64,000 nucleotides of DNA, from assembly GCA_019391515.1 (NCBI GenBank), contig JAHXQP010000018.1, positions 41,667 through 105,666 of the forward strand, in the 5' to 3' direction. The stretch comes from Clostridiaceae bacterium. Lineage in GTDB: Bacteria > Bacillota > Clostridia > Tissierellales > Sporanaerobacteraceae. Positions 8,293 through 17,857 of this stretch are shown here, in pieces; the first letter of the stretch is position 1; each line of letters opens with the position of its first letter. The notes under the pieces are model-generated. The model was not told the DNA's origin, ran no database searches, and saw nothing but the letters and a program-made list of their open reading frames with translations. The position numbers and the translations under genes were made by a program.

Positions 8293-8904
8293 TTGACAAG
8301 ATATAAGATGGGGATAATGGGTGGTACTTTTGATCCCATACATATAGGACATTTAATATTAGCAGAAGAAGCAAAAAATTATTTTGGACTTGACAAAATT
8401 ATTTTTATCCCTACAGGTAGGCCACCTCATAAACATTGGGATAATATGGCGGAACCTATAAAAAGATATGAAATGACACTATTAGCTACAACAGACAATC
8501 CAGATTTTATAGTGTCATCTATAGAAATCGATAGAGAAGGTACTACCTATACTATTGATACAATAAAATATCTAATAAAAAAATATAGTGACACAGAATT
8601 TTACTTTATAACAGGTGCAGATTCAATAGTAGAAATATCTAATTGGAAAAACTTTAAAGAGCTCCTATCTCTTTGTAAATTTATCACAGCGAAAAGAGCA
8701 GTTGTTTCAGACAATAAATTAGAAAAAACTATTAGTGAAATAGAAAAAAAATTAGGGATTAGTATAGATATTTTACCTATACCATATATAGATATATCAT
8801 CTACAAATATAAGAAATAAAATGAAGAAAAATGAATCTATAAAATATTATTTACCTGATAGTGTTAGAGATTATATTTTAAAAAACGAACTATATATTGA
8901 TTAA
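8293..8904 (+). CDS. nadD: Nicotinate-nucleotide adenylyltransferase
   Basis: This 203-residue enzyme transfers AMP from ATP to nicotinate mononucleotide to make deamido-NAD. The nucleotidyltransferase motif GGTFDPIHIGH is near the start, and the C-terminal ISSTNIR motif (here DISSTNIRNKM) is present. The TTG start at 8293 has a GGAGGG ribosome binding site 6 bases upstream. It leads nadD-yqeK-lcp-rsfS, an order common in Firmicutes. A weak -10-like TATAAT lies at 8272-8277. Confidence 0.96.
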   Translation: MTRYKMGIMGGTFDPIHIGHLILAEEAKNYFGLDKIIFIPTGRPPHKHWDNMAEPIKRYEMTLLATTDNPDFIVSSIEIDREGTTYTIDTIKYLIKKYSDTEFYFITGADSIVEISNWKNFKELLSLCKFITAKRAVVSDNKLEKTISEIEKKLGISIDILPIPYIDISSTNIRNKMKKNESIKYYLPDSVRDYILKNELYID

Positions 8905-8921
8905 AATATGGGGGATTTAAT

Positions 8922-9494
8922 ATGTTTGAAGACTGGATACATGAAAAACTTAAGACAGAGATAGGTATTGTGAGATATAATCATTCTATAGGGGTTATGG
9001 AGACAAGTATAAAGCTAGCAAAACATTATGGTGTTAATGAAAGAAGTGCAGCATTAGCAGGTCTTCTTCATGACTGTGCTAAGTCCAAAGATAAAAGAAA
9101 ATTATTGAAAATGGCTGATGAGTTTGGTATAATTCTAGATAATGTTATGAAAAATAATGTAGAATTAATTCATGGTCCATTAGGTGCTGAAATTGCCAAA
9201 AGACAATATAATATAGAAAATAAGGAAATATTATCTGCAATACAATATCATACTACTGGGAAAGAGGATATGAGTTTGTTAGAAAAAATTATTTTTATAG
9301 CAGATTATATTGAACCTAATAGAAAATTTAAAGGTGTTGAGGAAGTTAGAAAACTAGTCCTTGAAAATCTAGAGGAGAGCTTAATCTATGCAATGGACAA
9401 TACTATTAAGTTTATAATTAATAGCGGGGGGTTAATACATTTAAATACAGTAAAAGCAAGAAATTATTTGAAAATAGAAAAAAGTTTGGAGTGA
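8922..9494 (+). CDS. yqeK: HD-domain hydrolase YqeK (Ap4A hydrolase type)
   Basis: This 190-residue HD-superfamily protein has metal ligands His21, His50-Asp51 (GLLHDCAK), a further His in LIHGPLGAEIA and a distal Asp (IADYIEPNR). YqeK proteins of Firmicutes are symmetrical diadenosine tetraphosphate hydrolases. The position between nadD and rsfS is the conserved one. ATG start, GGGGGAT ribosome binding site. Confidence 0.92.
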   Translation: MFEDWIHEKLKTEIGIVRYNHSIGVMETSIKLAKHYGVNERSAALAGLLHDCAKSKDKRKLLKMADEFGIILDNVMKNNVELIHGPLGAEIAKRQYNIENKEILSAIQYHTTGKEDMSLLEKIIFIADYIEPNRKFKGVEEVRKLVLENLEESLIYAMDNTIKFIINSGGLIHLNTVKARNYLKIEKSLE

Positions 9495-9500
9495 GGTCTA

Positions 9501-10463
9501 GTGAAAAAGAAATTTCGTAAGACATTTTTTATATCTTTCCTAGCATTTGCTATTCTTTATAGTGGAGCAGCTTATTATTACATAAATATTAGAGACAAAG
9601 AAACTAGGAGTAATGCTGATTTATTTGATAAATTTAGGAACGAAGATGATGGTAATGATGAATTGACATTTCTTTTATTAGGTATAGATAGTAAAGATGT
9701 TTCTAGTGATGAAAAAGAAAGATCAGATACTATGATGTTATGTAATGTAAATAAATCAACAGGAAGTGTCTCAGTCTTATCAATACCTAGGGATACGAGA
9801 GTAGATATTAGAGGAAGAAGAAATAAGGAAAAAATTAATCATGCCCATATGTATGGAGGACCAGATTTATCAGTAAAAACAGTTAGAGATTTTCTCGGAA
9901 TAGATTTAGATTATTATGTAAGGGTTGATTATAAAATAGTAGAAGAGTTTGTAGACTTAATAGGTGGTGTTGAAGTAGACGTGCCTATAGATATGCGCTA
10001 TAGTGATCTAGCAGCTGACCCACCTTTACATATCAACTTAAAAGAAGGAAGACAGGTATTAGATGGAGATAAAGCTTTGCAATTTTTGAGATTTAGAAAA
10101 GGTTATAAGGATCAGGATTTGGGAAGAATAAGAGCACAACAACAATTTATTGAATCAGCTATTTCTAAAACCTTAAAACCGGGTAATATAGTTAAAATTC
10201 CTAAGATGGTAGAAACATATTATAGATATGTAGACACAAATATACCTTTGGAAACAATTATGAGATTTGCATTAAAAGCAAAAGATATAAATACAGAGAA
10301 TTTGGAAATGGCTACTTTGCCAGGAGAACCAGAAATGATAGATAAAATATCATATTATATCGTTTATGAAGAAGAGATGAATGAGTTAGTTAAAAATATG
10401 TTTATTAATCATGAAACAGTAGAAAATAAATCTATAGATAGAGAGAATGAAGAAACCAATTAA
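9501..10463 (+). CDS. LytR-CpsA-Psr (LCP) family cell-wall glycopolymer transferase
   Basis: This 320-residue protein has an N-terminal membrane anchor at about 8-28 and an extracellular LCP domain. Motifs: LLLGIDSKD, RSDTMMLCNV, LSIPRDTRVDI (the Asp/Arg core), and LQFLRFRKGYKDQDLGRIRAQQQFI. LCP enzymes attach anionic polymers from undecaprenyl carriers to peptidoglycan. GTG start at 9501 with a GGAGTGAGGT ribosome binding site 6 bases after yqeK. In Firmicutes an LCP gene often lies between yqeK and rsfS. Confidence 0.93.
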   Translation: MKKKFRKTFFISFLAFAILYSGAAYYYINIRDKETRSNADLFDKFRNEDDGNDELTFLLLGIDSKDVSSDEKERSDTMMLCNVNKSTGSVSVLSIPRDTRVDIRGRRNKEKINHAHMYGGPDLSVKTVRDFLGIDLDYYVRVDYKIVEEFVDLIGGVEVDVPIDMRYSDLAADPPLHINLKEGRQVLDGDKALQFLRFRKGYKDQDLGRIRAQQQFIESAISKTLKPGNIVKIPKMVETYYRYVDTNIPLETIMRFALKAKDINTENLEMATLPGEPEMIDKISYYIVYEEEMNELVKNMFINHETVENKSIDRENEETN

Positions 10464-10484
10464 TACTTACAGGAGGTATTATTA

Positions 10485-10826
10485 GTGAAGGAACTTGATG
10501 AGAGACTTTCTATTATATCAAAGGCTTGTGATGATAAAAAAGCATTTGATATAAAAATTTTAGATATATCAAAATTAAGTAGTATAGGGGATTATTTTGT
10601 TATTGCTAGTGGCAATTCTACAACTCAAGTTGTTGCCATTGCAGATGAAATTGAGGAAAAGATGGAAAAGTCGGGTTTTGAATTATTGCAAAAAGAAGGA
10701 CAAAACTCTGCCAGATGGATTTTACTGGATTTTGGTGATATTATTGTGCATGTATTCCATAAAGAGGCTAGAGAGTTTTATAATTTAGAAAGACTTTGGA
10801 CAGATAGTAATAAAATTGAAGTGTAA
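10485..10826 (+). CDS. rsfS: Ribosome silencing factor RsfS
   Basis: This 113-residue protein carries the family motifs FDIKILDISKLSSIGDYFVIASGNS and WILLDFGDIIVHVFHKEAREFYNLERLW. RsfS binds L14 on the 50S subunit and blocks subunit joining under nutrient limitation. GTG start with a strong AGGAGG ribosome binding site. It is the last gene of the nadD operon, followed by a long terminator. Confidence 0.96.
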   Translation: MKELDERLSIISKACDDKKAFDIKILDISKLSSIGDYFVIASGNSTTQVVAIADEIEEKMEKSGFELLQKEGQNSARWILLDFGDIIVHVFHKEAREFYNLERLWTDSNKIEV

Positions 10827-10841
10827 ATAAAAATACAATCT

Positions 10842-10880
10842 AAAAGTCTTCCCATTTTCATTGAAAATGGGAAGACTTTT
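10842..10880 (+). terminator. Strong rho-independent terminator after rsfS
   Basis: A near-perfect 18-bp stem (AAAAGTCTTCCCATTTTC pairing with GAAAATGGGAAGACTTTT) with a tiny loop. Its 3' arm ends in four T's. Confidence 0.85.
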
Positions 10881-10903
10881 AATACAAGAGGAGGTTCAAA
10901 AAT

Positions 10904-11284
10904 ATGGAAACAACATACATATCTACAGATAAGGGACCTGCAGCTATAGGTCCTTATTCTCAAGGTACCAAGATAGGCAATATGGTTTTTACATCTGGTC
11001 AATTAGGAATTGATCCCCAAACTGGGGAATTTGTCAATTCCAGTATTGAAGAAGAAACAAGACAAAGCTTAGAAAATCTTAAAGCTGTAGTTGAAAAGGC
11101 TGGTGGAACCCTTAAGAATGTGGTTAAAGTAACAATATTCATTAAAAATATGGGGGATTTTTCAAAAATAAACGGAGTATATGGAGAATATTTTGATTCT
11201 CATAAACCTGCCAGATCCTGTGTAGAGATAGCTGAGTTACCTAAAAACGGTAATGTAGAGATTGAAGCTATAGCAATTATATAA
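10904..11284 (+). CDS. ridA: RidA family reactive intermediate deaminase
   Basis: This 126-residue YjgF/YER057c/UK114 protein hydrolyses reactive enamine/imine intermediates from PLP enzymes. Visible motifs: GPAAIGPYSQGTKIGN, VFTSGQLGIDPQTGEF, and C-terminal PARSCVEIAELPKNGNVEIEAIA with the substrate-binding Arg and Glu. The length matches the family. A GAGGAGG ribosome binding site lies upstream. A terminator lies between it and rsfS, so it probably has its own promoter or depends on read-through; none is obvious. Confidence 0.97.
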   Translation: METTYISTDKGPAAIGPYSQGTKIGNMVFTSGQLGIDPQTGEFVNSSIEEETRQSLENLKAVVEKAGGTLKNVVKVTIFIKNMGDFSKINGVYGEYFDSHKPARSCVEIAELPKNGNVEIEAIAII

Positions 11285-11327
11285 AAAAATAGACTCAAAA
11301 TGGTTAACCATTTTGAGTCTATTTTTT
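11284..11327. terminator. Bidirectional terminator between ridA and the carboxypeptidase
   Basis: A perfect 22-bp inverted repeat centred at 11305/11306 (arms ending GGTT/AACC), with an A-run on one side and a T-run on the other. It serves the convergent genes on both strands. Confidence 0.92.
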
Positions 11328-12598
11328 TATATAAAGGATTTTCTTTTTCTTCTTTTCGCTTTTTTAATATGTAAAATCATTCTCCAAAATACAAATAAAA
11401 CAATTAGTGATAACCACCATTTTCCAAACAAATAGTTTTTAACTATTTGTTTATACAAAGGCATTGCTTCTACATCTGCAGTTGAAATAATATTTACATA
11501 TCCTAAAGAATTTCCATCAAGAGAATATTCGATTTTTCCTAAAGCTTGTCCTTTAGAAATAGGTGCTTCCAATGTAGAAGGAAGGGAAATATTTGTTTTA
11601 ACTTTAGATTTACTACCCTTAGGAAGATATACATAAAAATCATCTGCTGATACACCAGTTATAAATTTATTGGTTCCATTTTTGATATTCACATTCCCAA
11701 TAAATTCATTTTTAGAAGTTAGAAAATTTTTGTCGAAACTATCAAATCCATAATTTAATAGTTTGTGACTATCTATATAAATATTTCTGCCTTCAGATTT
11801 TAATACAACAGATATAAGTCTAGCATTTCCTTTTTTTGCAGAAGTAACTAAACAATTTTGAGCAACTGATGTATAACCACTTTTTACTCCATCCACCCCA
11901 TCATATTTTATAGGTATTGTTTCTCCATTTAAATCTATTTTTTTCTGACTATAAAGCAGTCTATTAGAAGATTGTAAATATCTAGACTCATCTTTTTTAT
12001 TAGTAGCTGGAATTATGTAATGATAATTTTTAACAATATCCCTGAAAGTTTTATTTTTCATAGCATATTTTGCAATAAGAGCTAAATCATAGGCTGTAGT
12101 TACGTGGTTATCATTAGGTAATCCATTCGGGTTTTCGAAATGGGTATTTAATGCTCCAATTTTTTCTGCTTTTTCATTCATTAGTTTTGTAAACTCCTCA
12201 ACACTTCCTGAAATATGAATTGCAATAGCTACAGCTGCATCGTTAGCGGATTCTATTAAAAGAGCATGTACTAAATCATTTAATATTAACTCTTCCCCAG
12301 GTTCTAAAGCAATATGTGTCCCGTCAAGTCCCTTTATTACCTCATCAGTTATAGTGACTGTTTCATTTAAATCACCTAATTCAATGGCTAATATTCCAGT
12401 CATTATTTTAGTGGTGCTAGCTGGATAAAGTTGCTTATTAGCATTTTTTTCATACAATATTTGTCCTGTTTCTTCATCAATAAGGATTGCTCCTTCTCCT
12501 GAAAGATCAAGATTATCAGTAGAAGCATTTTCTGCATAGGAAAAACTACAAGAATTTCCAAGAATAATTACTATTAATATAAGCAATATCTTTTTCAA
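11327..12598 (-). CDS. dacF: D-alanyl-D-alanine carboxypeptidase (DacF/PBP5 type)
   Basis: This low-molecular-weight penicillin-binding protein of about 423 residues trims pentapeptides in peptidoglycan. It has an N-terminal signal sequence (possible cleavage after SYA), the catalytic SxxK motif in PASTTKIMTG (Ser61, Lys64), SAN in ESANDAAVA, and KSG in GVKSGYTS. A C-terminal PBP5-like domain and a final membrane anchor (WWLSLIVLFVFW) with a basic tail follow. The TTG at 12598 is preferred because AAGGAAGG lies about 9 bases upstream; the longer GTG start at 12607 overlaps that ribosome binding site. DacF-type enzymes are often sporulation-linked; here that is inference. Confidence 0.92.
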   Translation of the reverse strand: MKKILLILIVIILGNSCSFSYAENASTDNLDLSGEGAILIDEETGQILYEKNANKQLYPASTTKIMTGILAIELGDLNETVTITDEVIKGLDGTHIALEPGEELILNDLVHALLIESANDAAVAIAIHISGSVEEFTKLMNEKAEKIGALNTHFENPNGLPNDNHVTTAYDLALIAKYAMKNKTFRDIVKNYHYIIPATNKKDESRYLQSSNRLLYSQKKIDLNGETIPIKYDGVDGVKSGYTSVAQNCLVTSAKKGNARLISVVLKSEGRNIYIDSHKLLNYGFDSFDKNFLTSKNEFIGNVNIKNGTNKFITGVSADDFYVYLPKGSKSKVKTNISLPSTLEAPISKGQALGKIEYSLDGNSLGYVNIISTADVEAMPLYKQIVKNYLFGKWWLSLIVLFVFWRMILHIKKAKRRKRKSFI

Positions 12599-12697
12599 AG
12601 TACCCACACCTTCCTTAACTGTATTGATATTAGTATATCAAAAAATAAAGTTATTTTTAATATAAATTAAAAAAAAGAAGGAAAAAAACAGATTTTA

Positions 12698-12719
12698 ATA
12701 GAATTAAGATAGAATTAAG
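12698..12719 (+). repeat. Two tandem 11-bp repeats upstream of the comEA-like gene
   Basis: ATAGAATTAAG is repeated exactly twice, head to tail, one helical turn apart. The spacing resembles binding sites of OmpR-type response regulators, but no regulator is shown. It lies 32 bases before the comEA-like start codon, within the region between divergent genes. Confidence 0.5.
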
Positions 12720-12750
12720 TTAATAGAAAAATGCAACAGGGGGGATAAAG

Positions 12751-13377
12751 ATGAAAATCTTTACAAAAAGAGAGCAAATAGTTATACTATTGTTAGTTAT
12801 ACTAGTAGGGGTTATTACATTTTATGGCTTTCGTGGGAATGATAACAAGATAAGTAATACGGGTTTAAAAGATGAGGAAATAGGAATTAGAGAAGTCAAC
12901 GAAGATGAAAATATAGATGAAGAGCCAGAATATATTATGGTACATATAAGTGGACAAGTATTTAATCCAGGTCTAATTGAGTTGAAAAATGGTTCTAGAG
13001 TAATAGATGCAGTAAATAATGCTGGTGGTCTCAAGGAAGAGGCAGACTTGGATAGGATAAACTTAGCAAAGAAATTAATAGATGAGCAAAAGATATATAT
13101 TCCCAAAATAGGGGAAGAAATAGAAATAGTAGAAGAGGAAGATGGATCTAGTGAAAATACTCAAGAAAGCTCTGGAGATAGTAGTAATAAAATAAATATA
13201 AATACAGGAACTAAAGAAGAATTGATGAGTTTACCTGGTATAGGAGAAGTACTTGCTGAAAGGATCATAGAGTATAGAGAGTCAAATAGTTTTAAATCTA
13301 TAGAAGATGTTAAAAATGTATCAGGAATAGGGGATAAAAAATTCGAAAGTATTGAGGATATGATTATTGTAAATTGA
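12751..13377 (+). CDS. comEA: ComEA-like helix-hairpin-helix DNA-binding protein
   Basis: This 208-residue protein has an N-terminal membrane segment at about 9-25. An SLBB-type domain lies at about 57-110 (VHISGQVFNPGLIELKNGSRVIDAV), then a Ser/Glu-rich linker. The C-terminal double HhH domain covers about 147-207 (INTGTKEELMSLPGIGEVLAERII and VKNVSGIGDKKF). ComEA is the membrane-anchored DNA receptor for competence; ComEC is encoded 11 kb downstream. Strong GGGGGG ribosome binding site. selD follows after 16 bases, apparently on the same transcript, which is an unusual partnership. Confidence 0.9.
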   Translation: MKIFTKREQIVILLLVILVGVITFYGFRGNDNKISNTGLKDEEIGIREVNEDENIDEEPEYIMVHISGQVFNPGLIELKNGSRVIDAVNNAGGLKEEADLDRINLAKKLIDEQKIYIPKIGEEIEIVEEEDGSSENTQESSGDSSNKININTGTKEELMSLPGIGEVLAERIIEYRESNSFKSIEDVKNVSGIGDKKFESIEDMIIVN

Positions 13378-13393
13378 AAGGAATGATATATAA

Positions 13394-14428
13394 ATGGATG
13401 AGAAAAGGCTTACTCAATTAACTAAAAGTTCTGGATGAGCTGCAAAAATAGGTCCAGATACCTTGGCACAAGTTTTGTGTCAATTACCAAAAACTTATGA
13501 TGAGAATTTGATTGTAGGTCTTGATACTTCTGATGATGCAGCAGTTTATAAAATCAATGATGATTTAGCTATTATCCAAACGTTAGACTTTTTCACTCCT
13601 GTAGTTGATGATCCTTATACTTTTGGACAAATAGCTGCTGCCAATTCTTTAAGCGATGTTTATGCTATGGGTGGTGAACCAAAATTAGCTATGAATATAG
13701 TTTGCTTTCCAAACTGTCTATCCCCAGATGTTTTAGCTGAAATTTTAAAAGGTGGACATGATAAAGTAAAAGAGTCTGGTGCCGTATTAGTTGGTGGTCA
13801 TACTGTTGAAGATGACGAGCCTAAATATGGTCTTTCTGTTACTGGGTTTGTTCACCCTAATAAAGTTCTTACCAATGGAGATGCTAAACCCAATGATTTA
13901 TTAGTACTTACAAAACCTATAGGAATAGGTATTATAAATACTGCGATAAAAGGTGGATTAGCAACTAAAAAACACTATGATGAAGCTGTCAAAGTAATGA
14001 CTACATTAAATAAATTTGCAATGGAAGCAGGTAATAAAGTGGGTATAAATGGTTGTACAGATGTAACTGGTTTTGGATTATTAGGGCATGGGTTAGAATT
14101 AGCGGAAGCAAGTTCTGTAACCTTAAAAATCAACTATAAAGATATCCCCTTAATTGAAGGAGTATTAGAGTATGCTCAGATGGGGTTAGTGCCAGCAGGA
14201 GCTTACTCTAATGAAGTCTATATAGGGGATAAAGTTAAAATTAGTTCAGACATACCAAGAGAGATAGTAGATGTATTATATGATCCACAAACTTCTGGTG
14301 GACTTCTTATGTCTGTACCAGAAGATAAAGTAGATAAATTATTAGGAGAATTAAAAAATACACCTACTTCTTTTGGAGTTATTGGCAAAGTACTAGATAA
14401 GGAAGATAAATGTTTAATAATAGAATAA
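13394..14428 (+). CDS. selD: Selenide, water dikinase SelD, a selenoprotein with in-frame UGA
   Basis: This 344-residue enzyme makes selenophosphate from selenide and ATP. The gene must be read through a TGA at 13436-13438 (codon 15), read as selenocysteine in the motif [15 protein letters not shown]. This U aligns with the catalytic Cys of E. coli SelD. Starting at the downstream TTG (13463) would remove the catalytic residue. ATG at 13394 with AAGGAATGAT upstream. Further family motifs: glycine-rich [21 protein letters not shown] and [19 protein letters not shown]. Full length agrees with known SelD proteins. Followed by selA and selB, and a tRNA-Sec gene lies at 20.9 kb, so decoding is supported by context. 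Confidence 0.96.
13436..13468 (+). promoter_or_regulatory. selD UGA codon with candidate bacterial SECIS hairpin
   Basis: The UGA is at 13436-13438. Fifteen bases later a small hairpin forms: AGGT (13450-13453) pairs with ACCT (13460-13463) around the six-base loop CCAGAT. TGC (13441-13443) can pair with GCA (13466-13468) below an internal loop. Bacterial SECIS elements lie immediately after the UGA with an apical loop about 15-30 bases away, which fits. SelB would bind this element; the fold is by eye. Confidence 0.65.
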
Positions 14429-14447
14429 AAGAGAAGGAAGGGTGAAG

Positions 14448-15872
14448 ATGGAAAAGAGAAACTTATTTAGCTTGATACCAAAAGTTGATGAACTTTTAAA
14501 AGAACCATTAATGACGAAATTATTAGATAAATTGCCAAGAGTTGTAGTAGTAGATTCTATAAGAGAAGAGATCCAATTTTTGAGGGAAGACATTAAAAAT
14601 AATTTTATAACAGAGAAAAATATTGATAAAAGAATTGAGAAATTACCTAGATTAATAGAAAAAAGAGCCAATAAAAAAAATAGTTTTAAACTCAAAAAGG
14701 TTATAAATGGAACAGGGGTGGTTATCCATACTAATTTAGGTAGATCTCCAATTGATGAAGAAGTAATGAAAAATGTTTTAGAGATTTCTTCCAATTATTC
14801 AAACCTTGAATTTGATTTAGAAAGTGGAAAAAGAGGTTCAAGATATAGTCATTTAGAAAAAATTCTATCAGATATAACTGGTGCAGAAGCAGCTATGGTA
14901 GTCAATAATAATGCTGCAGCAGTAATGTTAGTTCTGAGCACATTAGCTAAAGAAAAGGAAGTTATAGTCTCCAGAGGAGAGTTAATAGAGATAGGAGGTT
15001 CTTTTAGAGTTCCTGAAGTCATGGAGCAGAGTGGCGCAGTCTTAGTAGATGTAGGAACTACTAATAAGACCCATATATGGGATTATGAAAAGGCTATCAA
15101 TGAAGAGACTGGAGCTTTTCTAAAAGTTCATACTAGTAATTATAGGATTTTAGGATTTACATCTTCAGTTTCAATAGAAGAATTATATGAATTGAAAAAC
15201 AGATATAGTATTCCCTTAGTAGAGGACTTAGGTAGTGGTGTTTTAATAGATTTATCTAAATATGGTTTAGAATACGAGCCTACAGTCCAAGATTCTATTA
15301 GAAAAGGTGTAGATATAGTTACATTTAGCGGGGATAAGCTATTAGGAGGACCTCAGGCTGGGATTATTGTTGGAAAAAAAGAATATATTGATGAAATGAA
15401 AAACAATCCCCTAACCAGAGCTATTAGGGTAGATAAATTTACAATATCTGCATTAGAAGCTACTTTAAAATTATATCTAGATGAAGAGGTAATGAAGGAA
15501 AAAGTTCCGACAATCAATATGCTAACATTATCTCAAGGAGAACTAGAAGATAAAGCCAATATTTTGAAAGAAAAGTTAAAATATAACATGAATGACAAAG
15601 ATATTAATATAGAAATAGTAGATGATTATTCAGAAGTAGGGGGAGGGTCCTTGCCTTTAGAAAAATTGCCTACAAAATGTATATGTATTTCCCTTAAAGA
15701 TTTAAGTGTGTCTAAATTTGAAAAATCCTTAAGGAACTTTAAAATACCTATTATAACTAGAGTGTATAAAGATAAAATTTACATTGATATGAGAACTATA
15801 AGAGAATCTGATTTTGATACTATAGTTAAAGGAGTATTAGAGGCTTTAAATGAAGTTAAAGGGGTGTTTTAA
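14448..15872 (+). CDS. selA: L-seryl-tRNA(Sec) selenium transferase
   Basis: This PLP enzyme of about 474 residues converts Ser-tRNA-Sec to Sec-tRNA-Sec using selenophosphate. Motifs: KKVINGTGVVIHTNLGRSP near the N-terminal third, NNNAAAVMLVLSTLA, and the PLP-binding Lys at about 297 in FSGDKLLGGPQAGIIVG. The N-terminal helical tRNA-binding domain is present. ATG at 14448 is chosen because GGAAGGG lies at the right distance; a GTG 6 bases upstream would overlap that site. Located between selD and selB in one operon. Confidence 0.96.
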   Translation: MEKRNLFSLIPKVDELLKEPLMTKLLDKLPRVVVVDSIREEIQFLREDIKNNFITEKNIDKRIEKLPRLIEKRANKKNSFKLKKVINGTGVVIHTNLGRSPIDEEVMKNVLEISSNYSNLEFDLESGKRGSRYSHLEKILSDITGAEAAMVVNNNAAAVMLVLSTLAKEKEVIVSRGELIEIGGSFRVPEVMEQSGAVLVDVGTTNKTHIWDYEKAINEETGAFLKVHTSNYRILGFTSSVSIEELYELKNRYSIPLVEDLGSGVLIDLSKYGLEYEPTVQDSIRKGVDIVTFSGDKLLGGPQAGIIVGKKEYIDEMKNNPLTRAIRVDKFTISALEATLKLYLDEEVMKEKVPTINMLTLSQGELEDKANILKEKLKYNMNDKDINIEIVDDYSEVGGGSLPLEKLPTKCICISLKDLSVSKFEKSLRNFKIPIITRVYKDKIYIDMRTIRESDFDTIVKGVLEALNEVKGVF

Positions 15873-15873
15873 A

Positions 15874-17802
15874 ATGAAGCATTTTATAGTTGGAACTGCA
15901 GGACATATTGATCATGGAAAAACTACTTTGATAAAAGCATTAACAGGGAGAGAAACAGATAGATTAAAGGAAGAGCAGAAAAGGGGAATATCTATTGAAT
16001 TAGGATTTACTTATTTTGATTTACCAAGTGGTAAGAGGGCTGGAATCATAGATGTACCCGGGCATGAAAAGTTTGTCAAAAATATGTTGGCAGGAGTTAT
16101 AGGTATAGATATAGTTATATTGGTAGTAGCTGCTGATGAAGGAGTAATGCCTCAAACAAAAGAACATTTAGATATACTACAGCTATTAGGAATTAAGAAG
16201 GGATTTATAGTATTGACTAAAATTGATTTAGTAGACGAAGAATGGATGGAGTTGGTAATGGAGGATATAAAGGAGCATGTAAAAAACACCTTTTTAGAAA
16301 ACGCTCCTATAATACCTGTTTCATCAACTAAAAACATAGGTTTAGATGAAGTGAGAGATAACATAGACAGCTTGATTGAAGAAATAGAAGAAAGAAGTAC
16401 AAAAGATATGCCTAGATTACCAGTAGATAGAGTATTTACTATATCTGGTTTTGGAACTATAGTGACAGGTACTCTAATCTCAGGTACTTTTAAAGTAGGG
16501 GATGAAGTGGAAGTTTTCCCAGGAAATAAAAGGGGAAGAATTAGGTCTTTACAAGTACATGATGAAGCTGCTGATATAGTTGAGGCAGGGCAAAGGGTAG
16601 CCATGAACATAGCTGGACTAAAAAAATCAAGTATATGTAGAGGGAATGTAGTTGCTCCAATAGACTCAATGAAAGATACTATGATGCTAGATGTTAAAGT
16701 TAAACTTTTAGAAGATATTCCTAAAATTATAGAAAACAGATCAAGAGTTAGGCTATATATAGGAACCCAAGAAATCTTATGTAGAATTGTACTATTGGAT
16801 AAAGAAGAATTATCTCCTGGAGAAAATGCTTATGCTCAGTTAAGGCTAGAAGAGTCTACCGTAGCTAAGAGAGGAGATAAATTTATACTAAGATTTTATT
16901 CGCCTATGTTTACCATAGGTGGTGGAGAAGTATTAGAGGCTAATCCAGAAAAGAAGAAAAGATTTGATAACCAGGCAATAGAAGAGTTAGAAATAAAAGA
17001 TAAAGGTAAAACAGAGGATGTTATGGAAAAAGTCATAAAAGATAAAAGCAAGGAATTTCCTACAATTAAAGATATCTCTATATATACCGCTATGTCTGAA
17101 GAAGATGTAAGCAGAGAAATAGAAAATTTAAAATTAAAAAGTAAAGTGATTACATTTTCTCTTTCAAAAGATACATATGTAATTCATATAGAATATTTTA
17201 ATTATTTACAAGGAAAAATTGAAAAAGAATTAAAAAGATATCATATAGATAGACCCCTGAAACTGGGAATAGGTAAAGAAGAAATTAGGAGTAAATACTT
17301 TAAGAATACAAAACCTAGAGTAGCAGATGAATTTATAGATTTGCTTATTAAAAAAGGAATTGTAAAACAAAAGAATGAATATATTTTTCTTGAAGGATTT
17401 GAAATTAAATATACTGAAGAGCAAAATAAAATTAAAGAAGAAATTAAAAAAATATTTATTAGGGAAGAATTTCTACTACCTAAATATGAAGATATTGTTA
17501 AAGAAATAAAATTTGACGATGATGAAATTAGACAAGTATTTGAATCCTTATTAGACGGTGGAGAAGTTGTAAAGTTAAAAGAGGATATCTATATATTAAA
17601 AGACATATATAAAAAAGCAATAATTATTTTAAAGGAATACTTAGATAAAAATGGTTCTATAACAGTTTCTCAATATAGAGATTTATTAAACACTAATAGG
17701 AAGGTTTCTATTGCACTATTAGAGTATTTTGATGAGATTAAAGTAACTAAAAGAGTTGGAGATAAGAGAACTTTTACAGGAAAAATAGAGGAAAACAGAT
17801 AA
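15874..17802 (+). CDS. selB: Selenocysteine-specific elongation factor
   Basis: This 642-residue EF-Tu-like factor delivers Sec-tRNA-Sec to UGA codons by binding the SECIS hairpin. N-terminal G domain: GHIDHGKT at 10-17, [22 protein letters not shown]. Translation-factor beta-barrel domains follow, then four winged-helix repeats in the C-terminal third that read the SECIS RNA. The ATG at 15874 has AAAGGGG 8 bases upstream; an in-frame ATG at 15850 lies inside selA and lacks a site. One base separates the selA stop from this start, suggesting coupled translation. Confidence 0.96.
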   Translation: MKHFIVGTAGHIDHGKTTLIKALTGRETDRLKEEQKRGISIELGFTYFDLPSGKRAGIIDVPGHEKFVKNMLAGVIGIDIVILVVAADEGVMPQTKEHLDILQLLGIKKGFIVLTKIDLVDEEWMELVMEDIKEHVKNTFLENAPIIPVSSTKNIGLDEVRDNIDSLIEEIEERSTKDMPRLPVDRVFTISGFGTIVTGTLISGTFKVGDEVEVFPGNKRGRIRSLQVHDEAADIVEAGQRVAMNIAGLKKSSICRGNVVAPIDSMKDTMMLDVKVKLLEDIPKIIENRSRVRLYIGTQEILCRIVLLDKEELSPGENAYAQLRLEESTVAKRGDKFILRFYSPMFTIGGGEVLEANPEKKKRFDNQAIEELEIKDKGKTEDVMEKVIKDKSKEFPTIKDISIYTAMSEEDVSREIENLKLKSKVITFSLSKDTYVIHIEYFNYLQGKIEKELKRYHIDRPLKLGIGKEEIRSKYFKNTKPRVADEFIDLLIKKGIVKQKNEYIFLEGFEIKYTEEQNKIKEEIKKIFIREEFLLPKYEDIVKEIKFDDDEIRQVFESLLDGGEVVKLKEDIYILKDIYKKAIIILKEYLDKNGSITVSQYRDLLNTNRKVSIALLEYFDEIKVTKRVGDKRTFTGKIEENR

Positions 17803-17857
17803 AAACATAGAATTATATTATATATGAATTTATTGTAATATATATGAGGTGATAATA

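Noticed and set aside
13436..13438. In-frame stop suggesting a broken selD
   Set aside because: The TGA is in the known Sec position of SelD and the full Sec machinery is nearby, so it is read as selenocysteine rather than a nonsense mutation.
16152..16610. Minus-strand 152-codon frame opposite selB
   Set aside because: Antisense to the conserved GTPase domain and without any recognisable motif.
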